Source: Uruburuella suis
Lineage (GTDB): Bacteria; Pseudomonadota; Gammaproteobacteria; Burkholderiales; Neisseriaceae
Length of the DNA stretch: 64,000 nt
Direction of reading: 5' to 3'
Assembly (NCBI RefSeq): GCF_004341385.1
Contig: NZ_SLXE01000005.1
Coordinates: forward strand, 1 to 64,000
The translations under genes were made by a program, and so were the position numbers. Under the pieces are notes generated by a model that worked only from the letters and a program-made list of their open reading frames with translations, did not search any database and had not been told where the DNA came from. Below are positions 18,225 through 27,698 of the stretch, in pieces. Position 1 is the stretch's first letter. Every line of letters starts with the position of its first letter.

Positions 18225-19367
18225 TCAAAGAGTGCGGTGCAGGGCTTGGGCGGCGGCAAAGGCGCTGTCGGCATTGTCGGCGAGCACGGTGAAATGGCCC
18301 ATTTTGCGGCCGGCTCGCGCGTTTTGTTTGCCGTATTGGTGCAGGTGGGCGCGCGTGTCGGCCATCAGCGGCAGCCAATCGGGCGCGCCGCCTTGCTCCG
18401 GCCACACATCGCCGAGAATATTGGCCATGCAGGCGGGGGCGAGCAGGCGGGTGTCGGCCGGCGGCAGGCCGCACATGATGCGCACTTGCTGCTGGAATTG
18501 GTCGGCGGCGCAGGCATCAAGCGTGTGGTGGCCGGAATTGTGCGGCCGCGGGGCGATTTCGTTCACCACCAGCGTTTGCTCATCGCCCACCACGAATAAT
18601 TCCACCGCCAACACGCCCACATAATCGAGCGCATCGGCCAGCTGCTGCGCCATTTGCCGCGCCTGCCCGAGCACGGTTTGCGGCAGCCGCGCAGGCACGA
18701 TGGAATAGGCGAGAATGCCGTTTTCGTGGATGTTTTCAGCCGGGTCGAAGGTGTGCGATTCTTCATTGCCGAGGCGGCACACAATCACAGAAATTTCGCT
18801 GCGCAAATCCACCATTTTTTCGAGCACGCAGGCCACCTTGCCGTGGGCGACAAAGGCTTCGTGCAGCTGGGCGAGAGAATGCACGCGGATTTGCCCTTTG
18901 CCGTCGTAGCCCAGCGTGGCGGTTTTTAAAATACCGGGCAGAAATCCGGCGCTCGCTTGGCTGATGTCGGCCGCGCTTTGCACCACTTGATAGGGCGCGG
19001 TTTGCAGGCCGGCTTTGCGTATCCACGCTTTTTCTTCGATGCGGTTTTGGGCGATGGCCACGCAATCGCCGCTGGGCGACACGGTGGTGTGTTTGGCCAA
19101 AAAGCGCATGGCATCGGCGCTGACGTTTTCAAATTCGGTGGTAACGGCGGCGCATTGTGCAAGCTCGGCCAGCGCTGCGGCATCGTCAAACGGGGCGCAC
19201 AAATGGCGCTCGGCAAAAGCGGCGGCGGGCGCGTGCGGGTCGGGATCGAGCACGGTAACGCGGTAGCCCATGGTTTGGGCGGCCACGGTAAACATGCGGC
19301 CGAGCTGGCCGCCGCCGAGTATGCCGAGCATGGCGGGTGGAAGAATGGCGCGGGGTGTTGTGTTCAT
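18225..19367 (-). CDS. purK: N5-carboxyaminoimidazole ribonucleotide synthase
   Basis: ATP-grasp enzyme of 380 residues that carboxylates 5-aminoimidazole ribonucleotide using ATP and bicarbonate in purine synthesis. The N-terminal GILGGGQLGRM motif (residues 15-25), the central ATP-grasp segment (LGYDGKGQ) and NEIAPRPHNSGH identify PurK. It stands alone; purE is not in the window. Length is normal. Confidence 0.94.
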   Translation of the reverse strand: MNTTPRAILPPAMLGILGGGQLGRMFTVAAQTMGYRVTVLDPDPHAPAAAFAERHLCAPFDDAAALAELAQCAAVTTEFENVSADAMRFLAKHTTVSPSGDCVAIAQNRIEEKAWIRKAGLQTAPYQVVQSAADISQASAGFLPGILKTATLGYDGKGQIRVHSLAQLHEAFVAHGKVACVLEKMVDLRSEISVIVCRLGNEESHTFDPAENIHENGILAYSIVPARLPQTVLGQARQMAQQLADALDYVGVLAVELFVVGDEQTLVVNEIAPRPHNSGHHTLDACAADQFQQQVRIMCGLPPADTRLLAPACMANILGDVWPEQGGAPDWLPLMADTRAHLHQYGKQNARAGRKMGHFTVLADNADSAFAAAQALHRTL

Positions 19368-19520
19368 GATGTTTGGAGAAAGGAAAAAGGCCGTCTGAAA
19401 ACAGCGGGATAAAGCGGCTCATTGTAGCAGAAAGCGTGATGCTCATCCAAAAAAACAAGCTTATTGTGTTGGCTCTTCGCTTTGTAGGCTGACTTTGTCG
19501 AATAGGTATGATCAACAAAA

Positions 19521-19551
19521 CAGGCCGTCTGAAAAGTTTTCAGACGGCCTG
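19521..19551. terminator. DUS-pair terminator after narI
   Basis: CAGGCCGTCTGAAAA and its complement around a single base, 20 bp past the narI stop. Confidence 0.75.
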
Positions 19552-19570
19552 TGAGTAAAATACGCTTGGC

Positions 19571-20254
19571 TTAGCGGCGGCGGACCAATTGCCAAGCCCG
19601 GCCTAAGTAGCTCACGCTGGCAAAGCCGCTCCACACATGCACCAGGCGGGTGAAGGGGAAAATCACAAACAAGCCCATGCCCATCAGCATATGCAGTTTA
19701 AACAGCGGCGACACATCGGCGATGTAGCTGGCGGCATCGCCACGGAAGGTGACAATGTGCTGCGCCCAAGTCATCAGTTTTACCATTTCGTGGCCGTCGC
19801 GGTGGCCGAGGCTCACAAAAATGGTGAGCAAGCCCAAGGCCAAGGTGGCAATCAGCCAAATCAGCACCAATTTGTCGCGCCAGGTGGCGTTGGCGGCCAA
19901 GCGGTCGGATTTCAAACGGCGGTTGAGCAAAATCAGCAAGCCGGCCATGGCCATCAGGCCGAATACGCCGCCCAGCACGATGGCAATCATTTGCTTGGCG
20001 CTGTGGCTGATGCCGATGGCGTCCCAAAACCACACCGGGGTGAGCAGGCCGAACAGATGGCCGAAAAACACCATCAAAATGCCGACGTGAAACAAGATAT
20101 TGCCCAAGCGCAGCTGGCCGCGGTAGAGCAGCTGGCTGGAATCGCTTTTCCACGAATACTGCTCGCGGTCAAAGCGAAACAGGCTGCCGAAAAAGAAAAT
20201 ACTCAAGGCAATATAGGGGAAAATGCCGAAGAAAAATTGATTGAAGGTATTCAT
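19571..20254 (-). CDS. narI: Respiratory nitrate reductase, gamma subunit
   Basis: Membrane subunit (227 residues) with about five hydrophobic segments. It carries two b haems, oxidises quinol and passes electrons to NarH. The C-terminal KLHMLMGMGLFVIFPFTRLVHVWS contains the expected haem-ligand histidines. It is the last gene of narGHJI, 3 bp after narJ. Confidence 0.94.
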   Translation of the reverse strand: MNTFNQFFFGIFPYIALSIFFFGSLFRFDREQYSWKSDSSQLLYRGQLRLGNILFHVGILMVFFGHLFGLLTPVWFWDAIGISHSAKQMIAIVLGGVFGLMAMAGLLILLNRRLKSDRLAANATWRDKLVLIWLIATLALGLLTIFVSLGHRDGHEMVKLMTWAQHIVTFRGDAASYIADVSPLFKLHMLMGMGLFVIFPFTRLVHVWSGFASVSYLGRAWQLVRRR

Positions 20255-20257
20255 GAT

Positions 20258-20917
20258 TTATACTCCTTGTGCTGCCCGATAGGCATCTTTGGGGTAAAAC
20301 TTTACGGTATCCACGGCGGGCTTGAGCAAGGGCTCGGTGCCGGACACATCGGGGCCGAAGGTTTCCATGGCTTCGTCCATATCGCGCACGGGCGGCTCGA
20401 TTAAGGGCTGCGGCGCCACCGGGCTCATGGCGGTGATGCCCCTCATCAGCGCGGCATAGGGCGAGCCGTTGGCTTCGAGCTTGTTGCCGATGTGGGCAAT
20501 CACGTGCACGGCATCGCCCAGCAGGCGGCGGGCTTTTTCCGCATCGATTTGAGCGAAAAATTCCAGCAGCACCGGCAGATAATCGGGCAATTCGTTGCTG
20601 TTGAGCGAGAAGCCTTCGCTTTTGTATTCTTCGAGCAAATCCACCATCGCCATGCCTCTGCCGCGATCTTCGCCGTAAACGTGCTCGAAGATATACATGG
20701 CGTGGCTGCGGTTGCGGTCGAAGGTGTTGACATAAGTTTGCTGCAACTCAATCAGGCTGCGGCTGCCCAGATAATCGAGAAAGCTTTGCAGCGTCGCTTT
20801 TTGTGCGGCCGGCAGCGGCCATTGCCCTAAGGCCGTCTGAAATTCAGGCAGCGCTTCGAGCAATTCGGCCTCGGGGTAGCACAGAAGCGCGGAAAACCAT
20901 TGGTATTCGCGGTTCAT
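20258..20917 (-). CDS. narJ: Nitrate reductase assembly chaperone
   Basis: TorD-family chaperone of 219 residues needed for molybdenum cofactor insertion into NarG; it is not part of the mature enzyme. HVYGEDRGRGMAMVDL in the middle is characteristic of NarJ. Its ATG overlaps the narH stop by one base (TGATG), indicating coupled translation. Confidence 0.92.
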   Translation of the reverse strand: MNREYQWFSALLCYPEAELLEALPEFQTALGQWPLPAAQKATLQSFLDYLGSRSLIELQQTYVNTFDRNRSHAMYIFEHVYGEDRGRGMAMVDLLEEYKSEGFSLNSNELPDYLPVLLEFFAQIDAEKARRLLGDAVHVIAHIGNKLEANGSPYAALMRGITAMSPVAPQPLIEPPVRDMDEAMETFGPDVSGTEPLLKPAVDTVKFYPKDAYRAAQGV

Positions 20918-22476
20918 CAATGTGCTCCTTTATCCCGGTTTTCTTCGATATCGCGGCGGCGCTCGTGGAAAATAATCGGCGTGCCTTTGCGCTTACCAAA
21001 CAGGCTCTCTTCGCTGCTGCCGCCGGAGCAGCCGTTGCCGAAGGTGAAGCCGCAGCTGGCTTTATCATCAAAGCTGTTTTCCACCAATTCTTTATGCGAA
21101 GAGGGAATCACAAAGCGGTCTTCATAATTGGCAATAGCCATGATTTGATACATGTCTTCCACCATGGCCGGGGTGAGGCCGGTGCCCGAGAGCGTGGCTT
21201 CCAGCGTTTCGCCGTGCACGGTTTGGCCGCGTTTGAAGCGGCGCATGGCAATCATGCGCTCGAGCGCGGCTTTAATCGGCTCGATTTTGCCGGCGGTGAG
21301 CAGGTTGGCTAAGTAGCGCAGCGGAATGCGCATTTCGTCTACGCTGGGGATGATGCCGTTTTCGCCCACCAAGCCGTTTTCGATGGCGGATTGAATCGGC
21401 GACAAGGGCGGGATATACCACACCATCGGCAGCGTGCGGTATTCGGGGTGCAGCGGGAAGGCCACTTTCCATTCCATCGCCATTTTATACACCGGCGAGC
21501 GTTTGGCCGCATCAAGCCATTGTTGGCTGATGCCTTGTTTGAGCGCTTCGCGTTGCACTTCGGGGTCGTGCGGGTTGAGGAACACGCCCAGTTGCTCTTC
21601 ATACAAATCTTGCGGGTTTTCTACTGAAGCGGCCTGCTCGATTTTGTCGGCATCATAAAGCAGCACGCCCAAGTAGCGGATGCGGCCGACGCAGGTTTCC
21701 GAGCACACGGTGGGCTGGCCGCCTTCGATGCGCGGGTAGCAGAAGGTGCATTTTTCGGCTTTGCCGCTGGTCCAGTTGTAGTAGATTTTTTTGTAGGGGC
21801 AGCCGGACACGCACATGCGCCAGCCGCGGCATTTGTCTTGGTCGATGAGCACAATGCCGTCGTCTTCACGCTTGTAGATGCTGCCTGAAGGGCAGGAGGC
21901 CACGCAGGTGGGGTTTAAGCAATGTTCGCACAGGCGCGGCAGATACATCATAAAGGTTTGCTCAAACGCGGCGTGCATGTCTTTTTGAATGCCTTCAAAC
22001 AGCACGTCTTTGGCGCGTTTTTCAAATTCGCCGGCCAAATCGTCTTCCCAGTTGGGACCCCATTCGATTTTGTCCATTTTCTTGCCGGTGAGCACAGAAA
22101 CGGGGCGCGCGGTGGGCGGGGTGTTCATTTTGGGCGCGTTTTGCAGATGCTCGTAGTCGAAGGTAAACGGCTCGTAGTAATCGTCGATCTGCGGCATATT
22201 GGGGTTGGCAAAAATATTGGCCAGAATTTTCAGCTTGCCGCCTTGTTTGGGCACAAGCTTGCCATCAGGCTTGCGCACCCAGCCGCCCTGCCATTTTTCC
22301 TGGTCTTCCCAGTTTTTCGGAAAACCGATGCCGGGCTTGGTTTCCACGTTGTTGAACCAGGCGTATTCCACGCCGTCGCGGCTGGTCCACACGTTTTTGC
22401 AGGTAACGGAGCAGGTGTGGCAGCCGATGCATTTGTCCAGGTTCAGAACCATGCCTACTTGCGCTCTGATTTTCAT
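20917..22476 (-). CDS. narH: Respiratory nitrate reductase, beta subunit
   Basis: Iron-sulfur subunit (519 residues) that carries electrons from NarI to NarG on the cytoplasmic face. The first cluster motif is Cys16, Cys19, Cys22 and Cys26; further clusters are at CEHCLNPTCVASCP and CRGWRMCVSGCPYKK, the latter with the Trp that marks the [3Fe-4S] site. It lies 139 bp after narG, and that gap holds four uptake sequences. Length is normal. Confidence 0.95.
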   Translation of the reverse strand: MKIRAQVGMVLNLDKCIGCHTCSVTCKNVWTSRDGVEYAWFNNVETKPGIGFPKNWEDQEKWQGGWVRKPDGKLVPKQGGKLKILANIFANPNMPQIDDYYEPFTFDYEHLQNAPKMNTPPTARPVSVLTGKKMDKIEWGPNWEDDLAGEFEKRAKDVLFEGIQKDMHAAFEQTFMMYLPRLCEHCLNPTCVASCPSGSIYKREDDGIVLIDQDKCRGWRMCVSGCPYKKIYYNWTSGKAEKCTFCYPRIEGGQPTVCSETCVGRIRYLGVLLYDADKIEQAASVENPQDLYEEQLGVFLNPHDPEVQREALKQGISQQWLDAAKRSPVYKMAMEWKVAFPLHPEYRTLPMVWYIPPLSPIQSAIENGLVGENGIIPSVDEMRIPLRYLANLLTAGKIEPIKAALERMIAMRRFKRGQTVHGETLEATLSGTGLTPAMVEDMYQIMAIANYEDRFVIPSSHKELVENSFDDKASCGFTFGNGCSGGSSEESLFGKRKGTPIIFHERRRDIEENRDKGAH

Positions 22477-22496
22477 GGTGTTGTCCTTTTGCTTGT

Positions 22497-22592
22497 TTCA
22501 GACGGCCTGTGAATGTAAACAGGATAGATAAGGCCGTCTGAAAGATTTGTTTTTCTTTTCAGACGGCCTGTTTGATGAAAAGGCCGTCTGAA
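22497..22592. repeat. Four DUS within 95 bp between narG and narH
   Basis: Uptake sequences begin near 22499, 22531, 22558 and 22581 in alternating orientation, giving two possible hairpins within the operon. Confidence 0.8.
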
Positions 22593-22615
22593 AGTATGGA
22601 TTGCCGGCAGGTGCT

Positions 22616-25600
22616 TTAACGCGCTGGTTCGTCCATCCAGTCGACACGGTTCATTTTGCGCACCACCACGTATTCGTCGCGGTTGGAGCCGACGGTGCCG
22701 TAGTAGTTGAAGCCGTAGGCCAGTTGGGCGTAGCCGCCGATCATGTGGGTGGGCTTCAGAATGGCGCGCGTTACCGAGTTGTGGATGCCGCCGCGTTTGC
22801 CGGAGGTTTCCGCACCGGGCACATTCACGATTTTTTCTTGTGCGTGGTACATCAAAATCATGGTTTCCGGAATCCGCTGGCTCACCACGGCGCGGGCGGC
22901 GATGGTGCCGTTGGCGTTGAACACTTCCACCCAGTCGTTATCGACAATGCCGGCGCGTTTGGCATCAATTTCGCTAATCCACACATTGGGGCCGCCGCGA
23001 AACAGCGTGAGCATACGCAGGTTGTCGCTATAGGTGCTGTGGATGCCCCATTTTTGGTGCGGGGTGAGGAAATTGAGGGTGATCTCCGGGTTGCCGTTGT
23101 GGTGTTTGCCGAGCATTTTTTCGGTGGTTTTGAAGTTCACCGCCGGGCGGTACACGCACAGGCCTTCGCCAAACGAGCGCATCCACAGGTGATCTTGGTA
23201 AAACTGCTGGCGGCCGGTGAGGGTGCGCCACGGAATCAGCTCGTGCACATTGGTGTAGCCGGCGTTGTAGCTCACTTCTTCGCTCTCAATGCCCGACCAA
23301 ATGGGCGAGGAGATAATCTTGCGCGGCTGCGCCACCACATCGCGGAAGCGGATTTGGGTGTGCTCAGACGATTCGGCCAAATGCTTGTGTTCGCGGCCGG
23401 TGGCTTTGCTCAGCGCTTCCCAGGCTTTCACGGCAACGTGGCCGTTGGTTTCGGGGGCGAGGGTGAGAATCATCTCGGCGGCATCAATGGCGGTGTCGAG
23501 CTTGGGCTGGCCTTTGCCGATGCCGTCGGCGCGCACGCCGTTGAGTTTGCGCAAGAGCTCAACCTCATGGCCGGTTTGCCATGCCAAGCCTTTGCCGTTG
23601 TTGTTGATTTTTTCCAGCAAGGGGCCGATGCTGGTGAATTTTTGGTAAATCAGGCCGTAATCGCGCTCCACCACGCTCATGGCGGGCATGGTTTTGCCCG
23701 GAATCGGCTCGCATTCGCCGTGTTTCCAGTCTTTCGGGTCGAAAGGCTGGCCCATTTCCTGCGGGCTGTCGTGCATCAACGGGGTGAGCACGATGTCTTT
23801 GCGCACGCCGATGTAATCAGCGGCAATTTCGCTGAATTTCTTGGCGATGCCTTTGTAGATTTCCCAGTCGGTTTTGCTTTCCCACAAGGGGTCTACCGCC
23901 GCGGTGAGCGGGTGGATAAACGGGTGCATGTCCGACGTGTTTAAGTCGTCTTTTTCATACCAAGTGGCGGTGGGCAGCACCACATCGCCATAAAGACAGG
24001 TGGTGGACATGCGGAAATCGAGCACGGTAAGCAAATCAAGCTTGCCTTCAGCCGCCGGGCGCACGGTAATTTCAGACGGCGTGATGCAGTCTTCTTCTTC
24101 GCTGAACACGGCGTTTTGGGTGCCGAGCAGGTATTTGAGGAAATATTCGTGGCCTTTGGCGGAAGAGCCGAGCAGGTTGGAGCGCCACACAAACAGGTTG
24201 CGCGGGAAGTTTTGCGGGTTGTCCGGGTCGTTACACGCCATATCGAGGCTGCCGGATTTGAGGCCGTTCACCACATAATCGGCCGGGCTCATGCCCGCGG
24301 CTTCGGCTTGATCCACCACATCGAGCGGGTTGGCGCTCAATTGCGGCGCGCTGGGCAGCCAGCCCATGCGTTCGGCTTTGGCGTTGTAATCAATCATGCT
24401 CAATTGCGCCATTTCGCCGTGGGCATTGGGGGCGAGAATTTCTTCGGCCGCCACTTTTTCATGCCGCCATTGGCTGGTGTGGGCATAAAAGAATGAAGTG
24501 CCGTTCATTTGGCGCGGAGGGCGGTGCCAGTCGAGCGCGAAGGTGAGCGGCGCCCAACCGCTTTGCGGGCGCAGTTTTTCCTGGCCTACATAGTGGCACC
24601 AGCCGCCGCCGGATTTGCCGATGCTGCCGCACAACATCAGCATATTGATGATGCCGCGGTAGGCCATGTCCATGTGATACCAGTGATTCAGCCCTGCGCC
24701 CACAATCACCATGCTGCGGCCTTCGGTGTCGTGTGCGTTTTGGGCGAATTCGCGTGCCACTTGAATTACTTGCGCCGGGTTTACGCCGGTGTGGGCTTGC
24801 TGCCAGGCGGGGGTGTAGGGTTTGTCGTCATCATAAGAAGTGGCGCAGTTTTCATCGTTGAAGCCGCGCTCGATGCCGTAGTTGGCGGCCATCAAGTCAA
24901 ACACGGTGGCCACAAGCGTGGTGCTGCCGTCGGCCAAGGTGATGCGTTTGGCCGGCACTTTGCGGTACACCAATTCGTCTTTTTCGGCGGCAAAATAAGA
25001 GAAGGCCACTTGCACCACTTCATCGTGTGCGTCTTTCAGGCTGAGCGCAGCTTCGGTGTGTTCGCCTTGGGCGCGGGTTTCCAAGTTCCATTTTTGGCTG
25101 CCGTCCCAGCGGAAGCCCACCGAGCCGTTGGGCACGGCGAGGCCGTCTGAAAGCGTGTTCCACACCAAGGTTTTCCATTCGGTGTTGTCGGTTTCGCCCA
25201 GGCCGTCTTTGATGTCGGAGGCGCGCAGGAAGTATTTGGGCTCGAAGCCTGCGCCGTCTTCATGCAGGCGCACCAGCATGGGCATATCGGTGTAGCGGCG
25301 GATGTAGTCGGTGAAGTAAGGCGAAGGATTATCGAGGTGGAATTCCTTCATAATCACATGGCCCATGGCCATGGCCAGCGCGGCATCGGTGCCTTGCTTG
25401 GGCGCGAGCCAAATATCGCCGAATTTGGCCATTTCGCCAAAGTCGCTCGATACGGCCACGGTTTTGGTGCCTTTGTAGCGCACTTCGGTGTAGAAGTGGG
25501 CGTCGGGCGTGCGCGTCATCGGCACGTTGGAGCCCCACACCATCAAATAATTGCTGTTGTACCAGTCGGCACTTTCGGCCACGTCGGTTTGCTCCCCCCA

Positions 25601-26290
25601 GATTTGCGGGCTAGCGGGCGGCAAGTCGCAATACCAGTCGTAAAACGACAGCGGCACGCCGCCGATCAAGCCCAAATAGCGGGCACCGGAAGCGTAGCTC
25701 ACCATCGACATCGCCGGAATCGGCGAGAAGCCGATCACGCGGTCGGGGCCGTAGTTTTTCACCGTGTAGGCATTGGCCGCGGCGATGATTTCGTTGGCTT
25801 CATCCCAGTTGGCACGCACAAAGCCGCCCAAGCCGCGCTGGGTTTTGTAGGATTTGGCGCGGGCTTCGTCTTCCACGATATAGGCCCAAGCTTCGGTGGG
25901 CGACATGGTTTTGCGTGCTTCGCGCCACATTTCGGCCAGCACGCCGCGCATCATCGGGTATTTCACGCGCTGGGCGGAATACACATACCAGCTATAAGAA
26001 GCGCCACGCGGGCAGCCGCGCGGCTCGTGGTTGGGCAGATCGGGGCGGGTGCGCGGATAATCGGTGGCCTGGATTTCCCAGGTAATCAAGCCGTTTTTCA
26101 CATAAATTTTCCAGCTGCAAGAGCCGGTGCAGTTCACGCCGTGGGTGGAGCGCACTTCTTTATCGTGCTGCCAGCGGTTGCGGTAGGCGTTTTCCCACTG
26201 GCGGTCTTCCAGCGTTACCGCGCCGTGGCCGCCGGCAAAGGTTTCGTGTGCCTTGCCGAGGAATTTCAGTCTGTCTAAAAAGTGGCTCAT
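22616..26290 (-). CDS. narG: Respiratory nitrate reductase, alpha subunit
   Basis: Catalytic molybdopterin subunit (1224 residues) that reduces nitrate to nitrite. The N-terminal [4Fe-4S] site uses His50, Cys54, Cys58 and a later Cys (STHGVNCTGSCSW, PRGCPRG), as in membrane-bound NarG. The segment WGSNVPMTRTPDAHF near the Mo-binding region is conserved. It is the first gene of the operon. No Tat signal of the RRxFLK type is visible, consistent with a cytoplasm-facing enzyme. No nitrate transporter gene is in the window. Confidence 0.96.
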   Translation of the reverse strand: MSHFLDRLKFLGKAHETFAGGHGAVTLEDRQWENAYRNRWQHDKEVRSTHGVNCTGSCSWKIYVKNGLITWEIQATDYPRTRPDLPNHEPRGCPRGASYSWYVYSAQRVKYPMMRGVLAEMWREARKTMSPTEAWAYIVEDEARAKSYKTQRGLGGFVRANWDEANEIIAAANAYTVKNYGPDRVIGFSPIPAMSMVSYASGARYLGLIGGVPLSFYDWYCDLPPASPQIWGEQTDVAESADWYNSNYLMVWGSNVPMTRTPDAHFYTEVRYKGTKTVAVSSDFGEMAKFGDIWLAPKQGTDAALAMAMGHVIMKEFHLDNPSPYFTDYIRRYTDMPMLVRLHEDGAGFEPKYFLRASDIKDGLGETDNTEWKTLVWNTLSDGLAVPNGSVGFRWDGSQKWNLETRAQGEHTEAALSLKDAHDEVVQVAFSYFAAEKDELVYRKVPAKRITLADGSTTLVATVFDLMAANYGIERGFNDENCATSYDDDKPYTPAWQQAHTGVNPAQVIQVAREFAQNAHDTEGRSMVIVGAGLNHWYHMDMAYRGIINMLMLCGSIGKSGGGWCHYVGQEKLRPQSGWAPLTFALDWHRPPRQMNGTSFFYAHTSQWRHEKVAAEEILAPNAHGEMAQLSMIDYNAKAERMGWLPSAPQLSANPLDVVDQAEAAGMSPADYVVNGLKSGSLDMACNDPDNPQNFPRNLFVWRSNLLGSSAKGHEYFLKYLLGTQNAVFSEEEDCITPSEITVRPAAEGKLDLLTVLDFRMSTTCLYGDVVLPTATWYEKDDLNTSDMHPFIHPLTAAVDPLWESKTDWEIYKGIAKKFSEIAADYIGVRKDIVLTPLMHDSPQEMGQPFDPKDWKHGECEPIPGKTMPAMSVVERDYGLIYQKFTSIGPLLEKINNNGKGLAWQTGHEVELLRKLNGVRADGIGKGQPKLDTAIDAAEMILTLAPETNGHVAVKAWEALSKATGREHKHLAESSEHTQIRFRDVVAQPRKIISSPIWSGIESEEVSYNAGYTNVHELIPWRTLTGRQQFYQDHLWMRSFGEGLCVYRPAVNFKTTEKMLGKHHNGNPEITLNFLTPHQKWGIHSTYSDNLRMLTLFRGGPNVWISEIDAKRAGIVDNDWVEVFNANGTIAARAVVSQRIPETMILMYHAQEKIVNVPGAETSGKRGGIHNSVTRAILKPTHMIGGYAQLAYGFNYYGTVGSNRDEYVVVRKMNRVDWMDEPAR

Positions 26291-26630
26291 GGAGTGTCCC
26301 TCACTTTATTTATGGGCTTTTTTCGCCGGCCGGTTGCAAGGCCGTCTGAAAAGCCGTGTTCAATCAAAACTTCACATCAAAACCGATTTCTATAGCGTGT
26401 AATATAAAGTAGCGCTGATGTAAAAAACATGCGCCAAAAGGGGCTTTTGATGCGGCATCGGCATAGGCAGGCTTTGGCCGTAAAGCTTATGGCGGCTAGT
26501 TATTTGGGATTAGGGCGGTGGAAGAGTGCTGAAAACGGTTAAGATTTGCTTTTGTTTTGCTGTATATTCGATGCTGGCAAAAGCTGCTATATGAGATGAT
26601 TTTGAATGTGAACGAAGGAGAAATAAGATT
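26291..26630. other. Divergent intergenic region between narG and the molbindin gene
   Basis: It must contain both promoters. I looked for an FNR box (TTGAT-N4-ATCAA) and found only half-sites (ATCAA near 26363 and 26377, TTGAT near 26447), so no operator is called. One DUS lies near 26340. The plus-strand gene has an AAGGAG site at 26616-26621. Confidence 0.4.
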
Positions 26631-27059
26631 ATGAAAACCAGTGCACGCAATCAATTTTCAGGCACGGTGCTTGCCGTGAAAACCGGCGCGGTAAACAGTG
26701 AAATCAGCATCGGCCTGCCCGGCGGGCAAACGCTCACGGCCACGGTAACGAATGAGAGCTGCGAAGAATTGGCCTTGGCGCAGGGCAGGGCGGTGATTGC
26801 GCTGGTGAAATCCAGCCATATCATTGTGGCCACCGATTTGGCGCACATCCGCCTTTCCGCGCGCAACCAGATTGAGGGCATTATCGAGCACATCGAGCGC
26901 GGCGCGGTGAATGCGTTGGTGAGCATCAACGCAGGCGAGGGCGTGTGCCTCACGGCCGGCATCACCATTCAAAGCGCGGAAAGCTTGGATTTGCACCCCG
27001 GCCAGCGCGCCACCGCGATATTCAAAGCGGGCAGCGTGATTTTGGGCGTGTTGGTGTGA
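26631..27059 (+). CDS. Molbindin-type molybdate-binding protein (two Mop/TOBE domains)
   Basis: Protein of 142 residues made of two similar halves, SARNQFSGTVLAVKTGAVNSEI and SARNQIEGIIEHIERGAVNALV, each a Mop/TOBE domain. Such di-domain molbindins store or buffer molybdate in the cytoplasm. It is divergent from narGHJI, whose alpha subunit needs molybdenum, so a supply role is likely but inferred. No DNA-binding domain is present, so it is not a full ModE. Confidence 0.88.
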   Translation: MKTSARNQFSGTVLAVKTGAVNSEISIGLPGGQTLTATVTNESCEELALAQGRAVIALVKSSHIIVATDLAHIRLSARNQIEGIIEHIERGAVNALVSINAGEGVCLTAGITIQSAESLDLHPGQRATAIFKAGSVILGVLV

Positions 27060-27107
27060 TAAACGGATAAAGCAGAATCATTCTGTTTTACTGATATTTT
27101 TTCGATA

Positions 27108-27143
27108 AAGCCGTCTGAAATAGATTGTGTTTCAGACGGCCTT
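27108..27143. terminator. DUS-pair terminator after the molbindin gene
   Basis: GCCGTCTGAAA (27110-27120) and its complement (27130-27140), about 50 bp past the stop. Confidence 0.7.
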
Positions 27144-27310
27144 ACTGTATTCTGTGTAAAAATATATAAAATTTGTTAGATTTGATTTACGAAACGGGCT
27201 GGAAACACCGCTTGCCGCTAGCTATATTGAAGAACGCATCATCCGATTGATTCGTTACGCTAAAATATTGTCCGCTTGCTGCCGGACAAAAAGGCATTGA
27301 GGAGAAAACC

Positions 27311-27463
27311 ATGACGCCGCTGTTTCTCGGGCAATCGCTGCTGTCGCATTTGTTGGTCACCACGCTGGTGGTGTCGGCGCTCGCGCTGCTGGCGTGGCTG
27401 CTTTCGTGGCTGGTTGCTTATCGGCGCAAAAGTGATGACGAATCGGGTGAAAACGATATCTGA
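27311..27463 (+). CDS. Small single-pass membrane protein, 50 residues
   Basis: A short frame with a GAGGAG site 8 bases before its ATG. It begins MTPLFLGQSLLSHLLVTTLV, has a hydrophobic helix across residues 10-36, then YRRKSDDESGENDI, a basic boundary with an acidic tail. The layout suggests an inner-membrane protein with its C-terminus in the cytoplasm. I do not recognise the family. It lies alone between the molbindin gene and the tRNA. The good ribosome site and amphipathic design support it; short length leaves doubt. Confidence 0.55.
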   Translation: MTPLFLGQSLLSHLLVTTLVVSALALLAWLLSWLVAYRRKSDDESGENDI

Positions 27464-27582
27464 TGCCAAATCTGAAAGCAGCTTAACGGCGCTGCCTCAC
27501 TTAGCCGGGCTATCCTCAGCTGCCTGCGGTTTGCCGCCTGATTGTCTGTGTTTCAGGTTTGACATAAATGCTTTCATGCAAT

Positions 27583-27620
27583 AAAAAATCAGCCCAATCA
27601 ATAGACTGGGCTGATTTTTT
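27583..27620. terminator. Rho-independent terminator, bidirectional
   Basis: AAAAAATCAGCCCA and TGGGCTGATTTTTT around a 10-base loop. With A- and T-runs at the ends it works in both directions: for the small plus-strand gene and for the minus-strand tRNA. Confidence 0.9.
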
Positions 27621-27622
27621 AT

Positions 27623-27698
27623 TGGTGCCGGCACCAAGAGTCGAACTCGGGACCTTCTGATTACAAGTCAGCTGCTCTACCAACTGAGCTATACCGGC
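27623..27698 (-). tRNA. tRNA-Thr (anticodon UGU)
   Basis: A 76-nt cloverleaf on the minus strand: acceptor GCCGGTA paired with TGCCGGC, then A and an encoded CCA. The D-loop contains AGCTCAGTTGGTAGAGC, the T-arm contains GTTCGACTC, and the anticodon loop CTTGTAA gives UGU (27663-27665), reading ACA threonine codons. Confidence 0.96.

Noticed and set aside
22601..23944. 447-codon open frame on the plus strand opposite narG
   Set aside because: It is a GC-driven antisense shadow of narG, with low-complexity composition and no ribosome site or family resemblance.
26291..26630. Possible FNR site before narG
   Set aside because: Only half-sites are present; no TTGAT-N4-ATCAA palindrome is found, so calling one would be guesswork.
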